Part shown: positions 17,466 to 26,365 of the stretch, in pieces
Numbering within the stretch: position 1 is the first letter of the stretch
Layout: the number at the start of each line of letters is the position of its first letter
Assembly (NCBI GenBank): GCA_023389595.1
Contig: JAEWEF010000085.1
Coordinates: forward strand, 1-47,099
DNA from: Fusobacteriota bacterium
Lineage (GTDB): Bacteria; Fusobacteriota; Fusobacteriia; Fusobacteriales; Fusobacteriaceae
DNA length: 47,099 nt
Direction: 5' to 3'
Made by a program: the position numbers and the translations under genes
The notes under the pieces: model-generated
Seen by the model: the letters and a program-made list of their open reading frames with translations, nothing else
What the model was told of the DNA's origin: nothing
The model's database searches: none

Positions 17466-18155
17466 CTAAGAAAAAATTTCGTATATTCTTTCCTGATTTA
17501 TTTCCTTCTTAGGATCTCCACTAAAAATAATTTCTTTTTTAATACAAGTTACAGTATCTGCCATCTCTTGCACCTGTTTTATATTGTGGTGTATCCAAAT
17601 TATAGTTACTCCCTCTTCTTTTAGCTCTTTTATAATTTTTGTAAAATATTCCTCTCCTACCGCATCTATACCAGTTAAAGGTTCGTCTAATATAAGTAAA
17701 TTGGGTTTAGGATACAACGCTTGAGCTAAAAGTAATCTCTGCCTTTCTCCACCTGATAAATTTCCTATAAGTCTATTTTTTTTATCTGCTATTCCTAGCC
17801 TTTCTAATACTTCGTCTATATGTGCCTTATACTTTTTAGAAACACCTAAAAAGCAAGCTCTTTTTTGATATACCATAGCCATAAAATTTTCTATAGTTAT
17901 CGGAAGAGTTCTATCAAAATCCAATATTTGAGGTACATATCCTATTACTTTTTCGTTCTCGTAAATAAAATTTATTTCCCCTGTGTGAGGCATTTGACCT
18001 AAAATACATTTTAATAAAGAAGATTTTCCTCCACCATTAGGTCCTATAAAGCAATGAGTTTCTCCTTCTTTTATAGTTAAATTTATATTTTTCAATATAT
18101 CGTTATTTGAAAGAGTTAAGTTTAAATTTTCAATTTCTACTCTTAAACCTTTCAT
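17466..18155 (-). CDS. znuC: Metal ABC transporter ATPase (ZnuC/TroB family)
   Basis: This is the energising subunit. Walker A GPNGGGKSS is at residues 38-46, the Q-loop is VPQIL, the signature LSGGERQR is followed by the Walker B LLILDEPLTGID and the switch histidine in WIHH. The length of 229 aa is usual. It lies one base after the ZnuA-like gene and before the permease, the classic binding protein-ATPase-permease order. Confidence 0.92.
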   Translation of the reverse strand: MKGLRVEIENLNLTLSNNDILKNINLTIKEGETHCFIGPNGGGKSSLLKCILGQMPHTGEINFIYENEKVIGYVPQILDFDRTLPITIENFMAMVYQKRACFLGVSKKYKAHIDEVLERLGIADKKNRLIGNLSGGERQRLLLAQALYPKPNLLILDEPLTGIDAVGEEYFTKIIKELKEEGVTIIWIHHNIKQVQEMADTVTCIKKEIIFSGDPKKEINQERIYEIFS

Positions 18156-18156
18156 T

Positions 18157-19059
18157 TTATTTTATCCCCTTTTTTTTAGCAACATATTTCATAGCATTAA
18201 CAACGGCATCCATATCTTCTTTAATAAATTTTTCAAATCCATCTTTTGTGTATCTACCATTAGTAAGATGAGATAGCTCTCTCACTTCTACACCAGTTTC
18301 TTTTTCTATAGTGTCAATAAATTTATTTCTAAAATTAGTTTCTCCAAAAAGAACATCAATTTTTTCATTTCTTATTATGTTTATAACTTCTCTTAGTTCT
18401 GAAGCACTAGGTTGTTGTCCGTGTGCTGGTTCAACGACAGCTTTTACAGTGATTCCAAATTCTGATAATAGATAATCGTATCCACCATGTAATGTTGCAA
18501 CTCTAAAATCTAACCCCTTGATATCTTTTATTTTGGCTAATGATTCCGCTTTTATTTTTCTTAATTTTTGCGCATAATTTTTTGCATTTTTTATGTAAAA
18601 ATCTTTATTTTCAGGGTCTATATCACCAAGTTCTTTTGCTATGTTATAAACTTGTTGTATAGATGCTGTAATAGATATAAAAGTATGTGGATTTATAACT
18701 TTTTTCCCACTTATTAATCCTGATATAGGCATTAACGGTATGTTTTTATTAGCATATATAATCTTTAAATTTTTGTTTTCTGAAGCTTTTATCATATCAA
18801 AAACAAATTCGTCATGACCTATACCGTTTACTATTACCACATCTAAATCTTTTAATTTTTTTATGTCCTCAAAGTTAGGTTGATAACTATGAGCATCTAA
18901 TTGATCTCCTCTTATAACAGGAGTTACTTCAGCTTTATTTTCAACAACATTAAGTGCATAACTGTAATATGGTTGTAGTGTAACTCCAATTTTAAGTTTT
19001 TTACCAAAACTTACAACACTTATTAATAACATGAATAATATTAATATTTTTTTGTTCAT
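18157..19059 (-). CDS. znuA: Zinc/manganese-type solute-binding protein (ZnuA-like)
   Basis: This cluster A-I binding protein captures metal outside the membrane. It has a signal peptide (residues 1-19, no lipobox) and retains plausible metal ligands: GIGHDEF, NPHTFIS (from DPHxW), TLHGGYDYL, EPAHGQQPS and the late FGETNF carboxylate. There is no His-rich loop. The length is 300 aa. Its ATG overlaps the stop of the upstream DUF6162-like gene as ATGA, with GGAGGTAG just before. The contrast with the second, histidine-poor binding protein in the same operon is notable. Confidence 0.88.
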   Translation of the reverse strand: MNKKILILFMLLISVVSFGKKLKIGVTLQPYYSYALNVVENKAEVTPVIRGDQLDAHSYQPNFEDIKKLKDLDVVIVNGIGHDEFVFDMIKASENKNLKIIYANKNIPLMPISGLISGKKVINPHTFISITASIQQVYNIAKELGDIDPENKDFYIKNAKNYAQKLRKIKAESLAKIKDIKGLDFRVATLHGGYDYLLSEFGITVKAVVEPAHGQQPSASELREVINIIRNEKIDVLFGETNFRNKFIDTIEKETGVEVRELSHLTNGRYTKDGFEKFIKEDMDAVVNAMKYVAKKKGIK

Positions 19060-19637
19060 TTTCTACCTCCAGTAATTTTTCCTCTTTCATCTTCACCGGT
19101 ATGAGCTACAATTTTTTTCATTATAGATTCTAAGTCATGAAATCTTCTTTTTTCATAAATATTTTCTATATTTTCTTTTGTATAATAAACGTAGCTATTT
19201 TCTATATCATTATCATTTATTTCTATATCAAAATTTCCAACTTTACTTAAATTTTGACTAACTCCTAAATAATGTGTTTTACCGTGAAGATTGTACATAG
19301 ACCAAATAATTGATCCTCTTTCTTCCCAAATTTCATTTTTATAAAATGGATCAACCATATCTTCTTCCAATTGGTTTACAGTTGGATATTCATTATTCTC
19401 TGATTCAAAAAAGCTAATTTCTATAAGTGCATTTTTTATATCACTATATATAGAAGATTCTAAATTAGATATACCATAAAGTAAACTAATTTCATCTTTA
19501 CCAAAATGTTTTTCGACATCATTGTTACGAACTATTTTCAATAAAATTAGTGAAACAAGAATAATAACCACAACTGACATGCACACATATATGTTTTCTT
19601 TAAATGAATTCAACGGTTCTACTCTTTCCCTTTTCAC
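19056..19637 (-). CDS. Single-span membrane protein opening the metal ABC operon (DUF6162-like)
   Basis: This 193-residue protein has one hydrophobic helix at residues about 15-36 and an outside domain of about 150 residues. That domain includes a conserved-looking WEERGSIIWSMYNLHGKTHYLG segment rich in Trp, His and Tyr, and ends with AHTGEDERGKITG. Similar short proteins have been seen next to ZnuA-like genes and are named DUF6162; I assign that name tentatively. GTG is the start codon, 5 bases from GGAG. It is the first gene of the operon, preceded by a tandem TATCATTA repeat. Confidence 0.6.
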   Translation of the reverse strand: MKRERVEPLNSFKENIYVCMSVVVIILVSLILLKIVRNNDVEKHFGKDEISLLYGISNLESSIYSDIKNALIEISFFESENNEYPTVNQLEEDMVDPFYKNEIWEERGSIIWSMYNLHGKTHYLGVSQNLSKVGNFDIEINDNDIENSYVYYTKENIENIYEKRRFHDLESIMKKIVAHTGEDERGKITGGRK

Positions 19638-19718
19638 ATTTTCTCCTTCAATTTATTTCTTTTTTATTATTTTGTATTGATTAAATTATATTTTTATACT
19701 AAAATCTTTTTATTTACT

Positions 19719-19734
19719 TATCATTATATCATTA
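19719..19734. repeat. Tandem TATCATTA octamers upstream of the metal ABC operon
   Basis: Two perfect adjoining copies of TATCATTA lie about 80 bases upstream of the GTG start of the operon's first gene. On the minus strand they read TAATGATA twice, close to the GATAAT-type elements used by Fur/Zur. A regulator site is an inference. Confidence 0.4.
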
Positions 19735-19761
19735 AGATACATAACTTTCAAGGTTTTTATA

Positions 19762-19799
19762 TAAAAAATAAAAAAAGAGATGGTAATTCCATCTCTTTT
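19762..19799 (-). terminator. Rho-independent terminator after P19
   Basis: An 11-bp stem (19773-19783 with 19789-19799) and a long T-rich tail on the minus strand lie 20 bases after the P19 stop. It separates the FTR1-P19 unit from the zinc-type operon. Confidence 0.88.
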
Positions 19800-19818
19800 C
19801 AGAAAATAAGTGAAAAAA

Positions 19819-20502
19819 TTATTTGTTTGTAATTTGTTCTCCAGTGTATACCCAATTGAATTCAACAACTTGTGTTTTAAAGAATTCTTGTGCAGCATCT
19901 AATCCGTTTTCTCTTGCTGAAGGAACACCAGTTTCTGAATCAACGTGTAACAAGTAATCAGTAGGAGCTTTTATTTCTAATTGTAATACATATTCTCCTA
20001 TAGGGATGACTCCTTTTTTAATGTTAATTCCATAGTGAGGACCATCATCTGCGTTCATAGGCATAAAAGTTCCAGAAGTTATTTCTTTAGATTTGTCAGC
20101 AGATAAAACTTTATAGTTTACTGTTAAATAAGCTGGCCAAATGTCTTCTCCATTACCAAAACCGTATTTTACAGCAGCTTCAGGTAATAAATGTATATCT
20201 GCTTCTAAGTGCATATCTGATTCTGCTGCTGAAGGTTGTCTTCCTTGAGGTATCATGTCAACACCTTGAAAATAAACTGCTGCAACTTGATAAGGTCCAA
20301 CAACTGTTTCGTCAATAGAAATTTCAGCAAATCCTGATTCTCCAGGTTTTTCAGCCATAGGTGCAGCTTCGCTAGTTTTTGTTTCTTCAACTGCAGCTGT
20401 TTGTGCAGGAGCAGCTTCTTTCTTTTCACCGCATCCTATTAAACCAAAAGATAAAGCAGACACACAAAGAATTGAAAGTGTCATCAATTTTAAATTTTTC
20501 AT
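19819..20502 (-). CDS. P19/Tp34-family iron-binding lipoprotein
   Basis: P19 proteins bind iron (with copper as structural metal) outside the membrane and pass it to FTR1. A lipoprotein signal with lipobox LIGC gives an acylated C24. A low-complexity Ala/Glu/Thr linker (residues about 26-55) precedes the P19 domain. Metal-binding positions are recognisable in AAESDMHLEADIHL (Met and two His) and DDGPHYGIN (His). The length is 227 aa; the lipid anchor and linker make it longer than Campylobacter P19. It lies 35 bases after FTR1 with its own AGGAGG site and is followed by a strong terminator. Confidence 0.92.
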   Translation of the reverse strand: MKNLKLMTLSILCVSALSFGLIGCGEKKEAAPAQTAAVEETKTSEAAPMAEKPGESGFAEISIDETVVGPYQVAAVYFQGVDMIPQGRQPSAAESDMHLEADIHLLPEAAVKYGFGNGEDIWPAYLTVNYKVLSADKSKEITSGTFMPMNADDGPHYGINIKKGVIPIGEYVLQLEIKAPTDYLLHVDSETGVPSARENGLDAAQEFFKTQVVEFNWVYTGEQITNK

Positions 20503-20537
20503 AAAAAACCTCCTAATATTTATATTAAATTATTTTT

Positions 20538-21848
20538 TTAATTTTCTTTTACTTTTTGATGATCTTTTATAATCTTTTTTTCTCTAAAATGATTAGATAC
20601 CAATATCCAAATAGCTGCTATTACTAACATAATTTGTGGTATTAAAGTTTCTGCTCTATCATAGATATTTAGCCATTCATTTTGGTAACCGTTCATGAAA
20701 GGTATAACAGTTCCACCAGATATTACTCCAGCTTCAGTTAGCTCTACGACACCTTTTCCCATAAATGATACACATAGCAAGAATAACAATACACTAGTAA
20801 ATAAGAAGAAAGGTCTTAAAGGTAATCTAACTGTTGTATATCTAAATATAACGTATATTATTACTAAAAGTATACATCCAGCTATAAATCCGTACACTGC
20901 ATATGCAACATTAGTTTGTCCTCCTGTAAGCATAGCTTTATAGAATAGGACTAACTCAGCTCCTTCTCTCATTACAGCTAAAAATGCTGAAAAAACAAGA
21001 GCTTTACCACTTTGTTCATCTATTGATCTTTCAACTTGTTCATGAATATATCTTTCCCAAGCTTCTTCTTGAGAACGTGACAATATCCAGTTGCTTACCC
21101 AGAACAAGACAGCAACTGCCAAGAACATAGTAATACCTTCCATCAATTCTTGGCCAACTCCACCAAAAATTAATTCTATTAGTACGGCAAGAACTAACGA
21201 AGCTAAAACTCCTAACCCTATACCTACATAAACTTTTTTACATAGAGCCTTATTTCCAGTTTTAACAAGATAAGCTATTATTGCAACAATTACAAGTATA
21301 GCCTCTAAACCTTCTCTTAACAATAATCCAAAAGAAGTTAAGAAAGATCTAATTTTAACAGAAGATTCATCTGCTTTTTGTATTTCTTTACCGAAAACTA
21401 ATTCTCCTAACGAATCAGGGTCTTCTATTTTTGCTACACCATCTAATACCATAGCATCTTTATATATTTTTACAGATAATAAATCTATTTCTCTATCTAA
21501 TTCATCAACGTTGCCTTCTATATTTCCTCTTAGAGTATGTTTTATTTTTCTAAACATAGCTTCTATTTCATTAACTCTTTTAGCAGATATATAAACCATA
21601 ACGTTTTTTTCAAAACCTTGAACTTCATAATAACCAAAATAAGCGTCATTTACGTGCTTATATGCCTTATTATTGTCTCCTTCATCAATAGCTTTTATAG
21701 CTCCTTCAAATTCTAAACGCATATCTTTTGCAACTTCTTGCCAAGTAGAATATTGTTTTTTAGCTGCGTATAATTCCTCAGAATTAATATTGGATATAAC
21801 TAAGAAAGAACATATAAATATAAAGAATGATATTATAAATTTTCTCAA
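20538..21848 (-). CDS. FTR1-family iron permease
   Basis: This is the membrane channel of the P19-type iron importer. A signal peptide (residues about 1-25) and an exported N-terminal domain of about 140 residues precede seven hydrophobic spans. The iron-translocating REGLE motif appears as LREGLEAILVI near residue 180 and as the related MREGAELVLF near 290. The protein has 436 aa. The frame opens at a TTG at 21857 that touches AGGGG; the TTG at 21848, 9 bases from AGGGG, is the better start. Its promoter at 21906-21933 resembles that of the DUF2318 cluster. Confidence 0.92.
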   Translation of the reverse strand: MRKFIISFFIFICSFLVISNINSEELYAAKKQYSTWQEVAKDMRLEFEGAIKAIDEGDNNKAYKHVNDAYFGYYEVQGFEKNVMVYISAKRVNEIEAMFRKIKHTLRGNIEGNVDELDREIDLLSVKIYKDAMVLDGVAKIEDPDSLGELVFGKEIQKADESSVKIRSFLTSFGLLLREGLEAILVIVAIIAYLVKTGNKALCKKVYVGIGLGVLASLVLAVLIELIFGGVGQELMEGITMFLAVAVLFWVSNWILSRSQEEAWERYIHEQVERSIDEQSGKALVFSAFLAVMREGAELVLFYKAMLTGGQTNVAYAVYGFIAGCILLVIIYVIFRYTTVRLPLRPFFLFTSVLLFLLCVSFMGKGVVELTEAGVISGGTVIPFMNGYQNEWLNIYDRAETLIPQIMLVIAAIWILVSNHFREKKIIKDHQKVKEN

Positions 21849-21905
21849 TAAAATCAACCCCTAACACTTAAAAATAATCAATTATTCATACCTATATACG
21901 TATAC

Positions 21906-21933
21906 ATTTTACATTTTTTTTGTAAATTGTCAA
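21906..21933 (-). promoter_or_regulatory. Promoter of the FTR1-P19 unit
   Basis: On the minus strand TTGACA (21928-21933) and TAAAAT (21906-21911) are 16 bases apart. The spacer TTTACA-(A-run)-TGTAAA is an inverted repeat. The same -35 and A-rich spacer occur before the DUF2318 gene. Confidence 0.7.
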
Positions 21934-22041
21934 TAATATTTGTATATTTAAATATTTACATGTTAAAATAGTAGCTTTTTATAATTTATTATGATAAAAT
22001 TATATAAATTACAATATATTTTTATATTAAAGGAGTATTAT

Positions 22042-23490
22042 ATGAAAAAGAACAGATGCCTTTTATTTTTATTCTTGTTACTAAATATTATGATTATTTC
22101 CTGTTCTAAAAATAAAAATATAGATGAATCTTCATATGAAATTAAACAAACACTTAATTTATCTATACCAAAATATAATTTTGAATTTTCCCCACATAAA
22201 TATAAAAACGAAGCCGATAGAAACTTGACTATACAATTATTTGAAGGTCTAACAGAAATTGCTAACAACAAACTTATATATCCAAGTTTATTATCAATTA
22301 CTCATTCAGATGATTTTAAAGTTTGGACATTTAAGTTAAGAGATGATATTTTTTGGTCAGATGGAACAAAAATAACTGCATATACATATAAAAATAGTTG
22401 GTTAAAGGCTTTAAAAACAAAAGACGCGTCAGAAGATATATATAAACTTTTATTTATAAAAGGTGCTGAAAATTTTAAAAATAAAAATGCTCCAAAAAAT
22501 TCTGTTAAAATTTTAACTAACTACGCAGACGATGAACTACAAGTATTTTTAACTGAAGGTATAGAAAATTTTGATGAATGGGTTGCTAGTCCTATTTTTT
22601 TTCCAATAAGAGAAGAAAACGAAAATTTACCATATGATCAACTAATAGTTAACGGTGCTTTTAAAATAGATAGTGTAACTGAAGACAACATAATTCTTTC
22701 TAAGAATGAAAAATATTGGGACAAATCCAATACTCTTTTAAAAAATATAAATATATCAATTGTAAATGACGATATAAATGCATATGAAATGTTTAATAGA
22801 TATGAAACAGATATTTTTGGTATGCCTTTTTACAATATCCCATACGATAGAAGACAAGATTTTAATTTATCTCCTGAAAAATTAATTTTTCCAGTAAATA
22901 AGTACTCATATATACGTTTTAAAAATAAAATTCTAAATAAACCTGAAATTCTCAATCTTTTATATGATGTTTCCGATCCTGAGTTTATAGCTGAAGTAAT
23001 TTTACAAGATGGTTCCACTTCGATATTTTCTCACCCACATCCAACATCCGATAAATTAAATTTAGCTAGAGGTAATTTTTTAGATTTAAAAAATAAAATA
23101 AATATTGACTTTGGAGAAAATTTATTAAATGCCATTTCTAATGATAAAAATATTACTTCCGAAAAAATACTTCTATCTACTGCTAAGGAATGGATAACAA
23201 ATTTTAAACTCCCAATAAGAATAATAAATTATAAGTCAGAAGAAAAAAATATAGATTTCGAGTTAGAATCTTTTTTAGTGTCCTCATCAAACAGAAAAGA
23301 TTTTTACAGATATTTAAATAAAAAATTTAATTTAAAAAATAAAATTTATAGTGACGAAGATTTTTTTAAAAATATGCCTGTTATACCACTACACAAACTA
23401 TCATACCCAATTTTAGTTCACAATGATGTTTATGGTTTATCTATAGGTTATACTGGAGATTTATATCTAAAATACATATATAAAAAATAG
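22042..23490 (+). CDS. Orphan OppA-like solute-binding lipoprotein
   Basis: This is a family 5 (SBP_bac_5) extracellular binding protein, a family that carries oligopeptides, nickel or haem-like ligands. The lipobox IISC gives acylated C21. Typical blocks are FEGLTEI, WTFKLRDDIFWSDGTKITA and NGAFKIDS. The length is 482 aa, about 60 shorter than common OppA proteins, mainly because the C-terminal half is condensed. There are no permease or ATPase genes beside it, so its transporter partner is elsewhere. It is transcribed away from FTR1 and sits inside the iron region. The frame is open to an ATG at 21991, but AAAGGAGT precisely precedes the ATG at 22042, which also begins the signal peptide. 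Confidence 0.85.
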   Translation: MKKNRCLLFLFLLLNIMIISCSKNKNIDESSYEIKQTLNLSIPKYNFEFSPHKYKNEADRNLTIQLFEGLTEIANNKLIYPSLLSITHSDDFKVWTFKLRDDIFWSDGTKITAYTYKNSWLKALKTKDASEDIYKLLFIKGAENFKNKNAPKNSVKILTNYADDELQVFLTEGIENFDEWVASPIFFPIREENENLPYDQLIVNGAFKIDSVTEDNIILSKNEKYWDKSNTLLKNINISIVNDDINAYEMFNRYETDIFGMPFYNIPYDRRQDFNLSPEKLIFPVNKYSYIRFKNKILNKPEILNLLYDVSDPEFIAEVILQDGSTSIFSHPHPTSDKLNLARGNFLDLKNKINIDFGENLLNAISNDKNITSEKILLSTAKEWITNFKLPIRIINYKSEEKNIDFELESFLVSSSNRKDFYRYLNKKFNLKNKIYSDEDFFKNMPVIPLHKLSYPILVHNDVYGLSIGYTGDLYLKYIYKK

Positions 23491-23496
23491 AAAAAT

Positions 23497-23530
23497 AAAA
23501 AGCTGTATTTATAAAAATTACAGCTTTTTT
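23497..23530. terminator. Bidirectional terminator between the OppA-like gene and the iron ABC cluster
   Basis: An 11-bp stem (23497-23507 with 23519-23529), flanked by A-run and T-run, lies between converging genes and serves both. Confidence 0.85.
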
Positions 23531-23533
23531 ATT

Positions 23534-24205
23534 TTATATATATTTACCTTCTCTTAATTTGCCACCTTCCATAGTATAAACTTTTTTACCGTATTTTAAT
23601 GTATCTAGCTCGTGAGTGACAACTAAAAGTGTTGTTCCCATCTCATTTATCTTGCTTAGTAATTCAAGTACTTCATTAGTACTTTCTATATCTAAATCCG
23701 AAGTTGGTTCATCAGCAATTATAATCTCTGGATCATTAATTAATGCTCTGGCTATAATACATTTTCTAGTTTCTCCTCCAGATAGTTCACTCGGATACGA
23801 TTCTGCAAGATGTTCTATACCTAATTTATTTAATATGTATCTTGCTTTACCATATATATCTGTTTCATCTTCATATAAATAGTATGGTAGAACTATATTT
23901 TCTAAAACATTAAAATAACTTAACAGAGCTGGAGATTGTGGAATAAAACCTATTCTTTTGTTTCTGAATCTCGATTTTTTTTCATCATCAAAATAAATAT
24001 AGTTTTCTTTTTCTAAAATAACTTCTCCACTATCTGGTGATAATAACCCGGCTACTATATTAAGTAATGTGGATTTCCCACTTCCACTCCTTCCTATTAT
24101 ATGAATGAAATCTCCTTTATCTATACTTAAACTAATGTCATCTACTGCATTAAAAGTTTTATTTCCTCTTTTATAACTTTTTACTATATTTTTTATTTCT
24201 AACAT
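23534..24205 (-). CDS. ABC transporter ATPase (LolD/MacB type), last gene of the iron cluster
   Basis: It pairs with the FtsX-type permease just upstream. Walker A GRSGSGKST is near residue 37, the Q-loop is IPQSPALL, the signature is LSGGETRK and Walker B IIIADEPTSDLD. The length of 223 aa is normal for LolD-type ATPases. The frame continues 19 codons upstream (24262) into the permease gene, but CGGAGG 5 bases before the ATG at 24205 fixes the start. It ends next to a shared terminator. Confidence 0.9.
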   Translation of the reverse strand: MLEIKNIVKSYKRGNKTFNAVDDISLSIDKGDFIHIIGRSGSGKSTLLNIVAGLLSPDSGEVILEKENYIYFDDEKKSRFRNKRIGFIPQSPALLSYFNVLENIVLPYYLYEDETDIYGKARYILNKLGIEHLAESYPSELSGGETRKCIIARALINDPEIIIADEPTSDLDIESTNEVLELLSKINEMGTTLLVVTHELDTLKYGKKVYTMEGGKLREGKYI

Positions 24206-24221
24206 TTTAACCTCCGTGTTA

Positions 24222-25424
24222 TTACTGTTCTCTAAAAAGATCGTAACTATCTTTTTTACCAATTTTTCTTGTAAGTTTCATAACAGTTAGAGGCCCTATA
24301 AAAGTTCCTGCAATCAAACTAATTATTAATATAAAAATATATGTTAAAATATTAGGATTTAAAAATGGCATTCCAAAAAAATTAGCAAATATTGGAACTA
24401 ATATAATACAAAGTATAGATCCAATAAAAACCCCTAAAAATGATCCGTATAGGGATAAAATTATAGCTTCGGTCATTATAATATTTCTTAGTTTTTTATT
24501 AGATGCTCCTAAGACTCTAAGCACTCCCATTTCTTTACGTCTCTCATTAAAAATTGCATTAAATATTAATCCAAGTATTATTACAAGTAACACTAGCAAG
24601 CCTAATATTAAGATAAAAGTGTATCTTGATAATGTATTTAAATTAGAAGATATAGAATTTATAAATTTTTTACTAAACATTGCAAAAATTCCTTCTTTTG
24701 CTAATTCCCTAGAAATTTTAGAAGCAAGTTTTACAGAGTCAACTCCTGGTTTTACTCTTATCATAACACAAGAGATTAAATCTTCGTTAGCAACTCTGTT
24801 ATATTGTATTCTCTCCGAAGATTTAGCTATTTTTTGTGCAGTATTTTTATTTACAAAAACTGTTGCATCGAATCCCATCCCTGTTTGATTCAATTTCCCA
24901 ACTATTTTTAAGTCATTTTCAAAAAACTTTATTGTTTCACCTTTTTCACCACTTATATGGCTTCCAGTAATAACTTCGTCGTCAGATAATTTTTTATCAA
25001 ATTTACTGCTTAACCAAGGACTAATTAAAAAATCCGTTTCCATATCAATACCTATTATTTGAACCGGATAAGAGCAGCACGAAGCAGATAATGTTGCTAT
25101 ATAAGTTTGTGGTGTCATCTTTTCTATTTCATCATATTTACTTAATTTTTCTATAGTGTTTGATGGTAAATAAAACGTTGATGCTTCCCCCTTAAGTAAT
25201 ACTCCCTCTATATTCGCTTTATATCCAGCAGGTACAACTATTATATCTGCTCCTAATCTATCAGATAAACTTTCCAATCCTTTACTAAGGCTTATGGAAA
25301 AAATAGATCCTATATATAAAATCGCTGTGAATAAGGATACAAGTGTTATTATATAAAAACTTCTCAACGGTTTTCTTCTAATATTTTCCATTGAAATTAT
25401 TCTTGTAGTTAATTTTTTTAACAT
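24222..25424 (-). CDS. FtsX/MacB-type permease of the iron cluster
   Basis: The 400-residue protein has the FtsX layout: one N-terminal membrane helix (residues about 22-47), a large outside domain, and three C-terminal helices with the typical RRKEMGVLRVLGASNKKL cytoplasmic loop. The outside domain has a Cys-Cys pair in SASCCSYPV that could take part in metal or thiol chemistry. It is 15 bases upstream of the DUF4418 gene's end and just before its ATPase. In the Campylobacter P19 locus comparable permeases accompany P19; a role in reduction or transfer of iron is inferred. Confidence 0.87.
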   Translation of the reverse strand: MLKKLTTRIISMENIRRKPLRSFYIITLVSLFTAILYIGSIFSISLSKGLESLSDRLGADIIVVPAGYKANIEGVLLKGEASTFYLPSNTIEKLSKYDEIEKMTPQTYIATLSASCCSYPVQIIGIDMETDFLISPWLSSKFDKKLSDDEVITGSHISGEKGETIKFFENDLKIVGKLNQTGMGFDATVFVNKNTAQKIAKSSERIQYNRVANEDLISCVMIRVKPGVDSVKLASKISRELAKEGIFAMFSKKFINSISSNLNTLSRYTFILILGLLVLLVIILGLIFNAIFNERRKEMGVLRVLGASNKKLRNIIMTEAIILSLYGSFLGVFIGSILCIILVPIFANFFGMPFLNPNILTYIFILIISLIAGTFIGPLTVMKLTRKIGKKDSYDLFREQ

Positions 25425-25438
25425 AATTATTTCCTAAT

Positions 25439-25882
25439 CTATCTTTTACTTAAAAATGTTTTAATTAAATTTAATATCATCAGTATTCCTATTATTAAAG
25501 AAATAAACCCCAATATTTCAAAAGTGTGATGATGAACGCAAGGCATACTATCTGATCCGCAAAATCCATATAATTTACCAACTTCATTATGAACATGTAC
25601 TAATCTATGTGGTATAGCATATATTAAGAACACTAAAAATATATTTAGTATGCTTCCTATTATTTTGATTATTTTACTAATAGCTGTACGGCTAGTAAAT
25701 ATCATAATTAGCGATATTAGAACAACAGCTATAGATAATTTTGTAGTTAGATTAGCACTATAATAACATCCCATGTGACTTCCATCAGAATTGGATGGAC
25801 ATATAGGTGCTATATATATTGGAACAATTATCATTATAAAAGCTAAAATAGTTGTTACTATTTCAATAATATTTTTTTTCAT
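25439..25882 (-). CDS. DUF4418 four-helix membrane protein
   Basis: This 147-residue membrane protein has four hydrophobic spans. The loop after the first span contains two cysteines (CPSNSDGSHMGC), and the loop after the third has HRLVHVHNEV then two more cysteines with a His cluster (CGSDSMPCVHHHT). The pattern of Cys and His outside the membrane suggests metal binding or redox. It fits DUF4418, which I recall as associated with ABC permease clusters of this type. It is flanked by the FMN-binding lipoprotein and a FtsX-type permease. Confidence 0.75.
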   Translation of the reverse strand: MKKNIIEIVTTILAFIMIIVPIYIAPICPSNSDGSHMGCYYSANLTTKLSIAVVLISLIMIFTSRTAISKIIKIIGSILNIFLVFLIYAIPHRLVHVHNEVGKLYGFCGSDSMPCVHHHTFEILGFISLIIGILMILNLIKTFLSKR

Positions 25883-25928
25883 AAAATATACCTCCGCAAC
25901 TCACTTTTAAAAAATTATGAATGAAAAA

Positions 25929-26354
25929 TTATTTCTTAGCTTTCTCTAAAGCATCCCACACAGCTGATTTAAACTCTTTGTTTGACACTGTTGCTCCAGC
26001 CTCTGCATCTACTTTTTCTGGATCTTGAACTTCTAATAATTTCTCTGGATATTTCTTCATACTTTCAACAGATTTTTGTGCTATTGCATATTTTTGCTCT
26101 CCAGCTTCAAGACCATAATTTTCATCCTTTATTTTATCTTGTGCATCATACGCTTCCATTGTACAAGAAATAATTTTATTATCTTTTATTTCTATTTTTA
26201 CAATCATAGAGCTTTTTGGAGTTTCTTCAGAAATATATTTCCCCTCATATTCTCCATCATTAAAGCTCATTTTTTCAAAATTCTTACTTCCACAAGCACA
26301 AACAAACATTAAAGAAATACATATCAATGATTTTTTAAAAAATTTTCTCTTCAT
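25929..26354 (-). CDS. FMN-binding domain lipoprotein
   Basis: It is an exported electron carrier. The lipobox VCAC gives acylated C21. The single FMN-binding domain starts at DGEYEGKY and holds an AGATVSN motif near residue 120, in the place of the SGAT motif where FMN is attached covalently to Thr by ApbE-type enzymes. The length is 141 aa. In the iron cluster it may accept electrons from the Fe-S protein (DUF2318) and reduce ferric iron, an inference from context. No apbE gene is in the window. Confidence 0.85.
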   Translation of the reverse strand: MKRKFFKKSLICISLMFVCACGSKNFEKMSFNDGEYEGKYISEETPKSSMIVKIEIKDNKIISCTMEAYDAQDKIKDENYGLEAGEQKYAIAQKSVESMKKYPEKLLEVQDPEKVDAEAGATVSNKEFKSAVWDALEKAKK

Positions 26355-26365
26355 TAAATTTCTCC

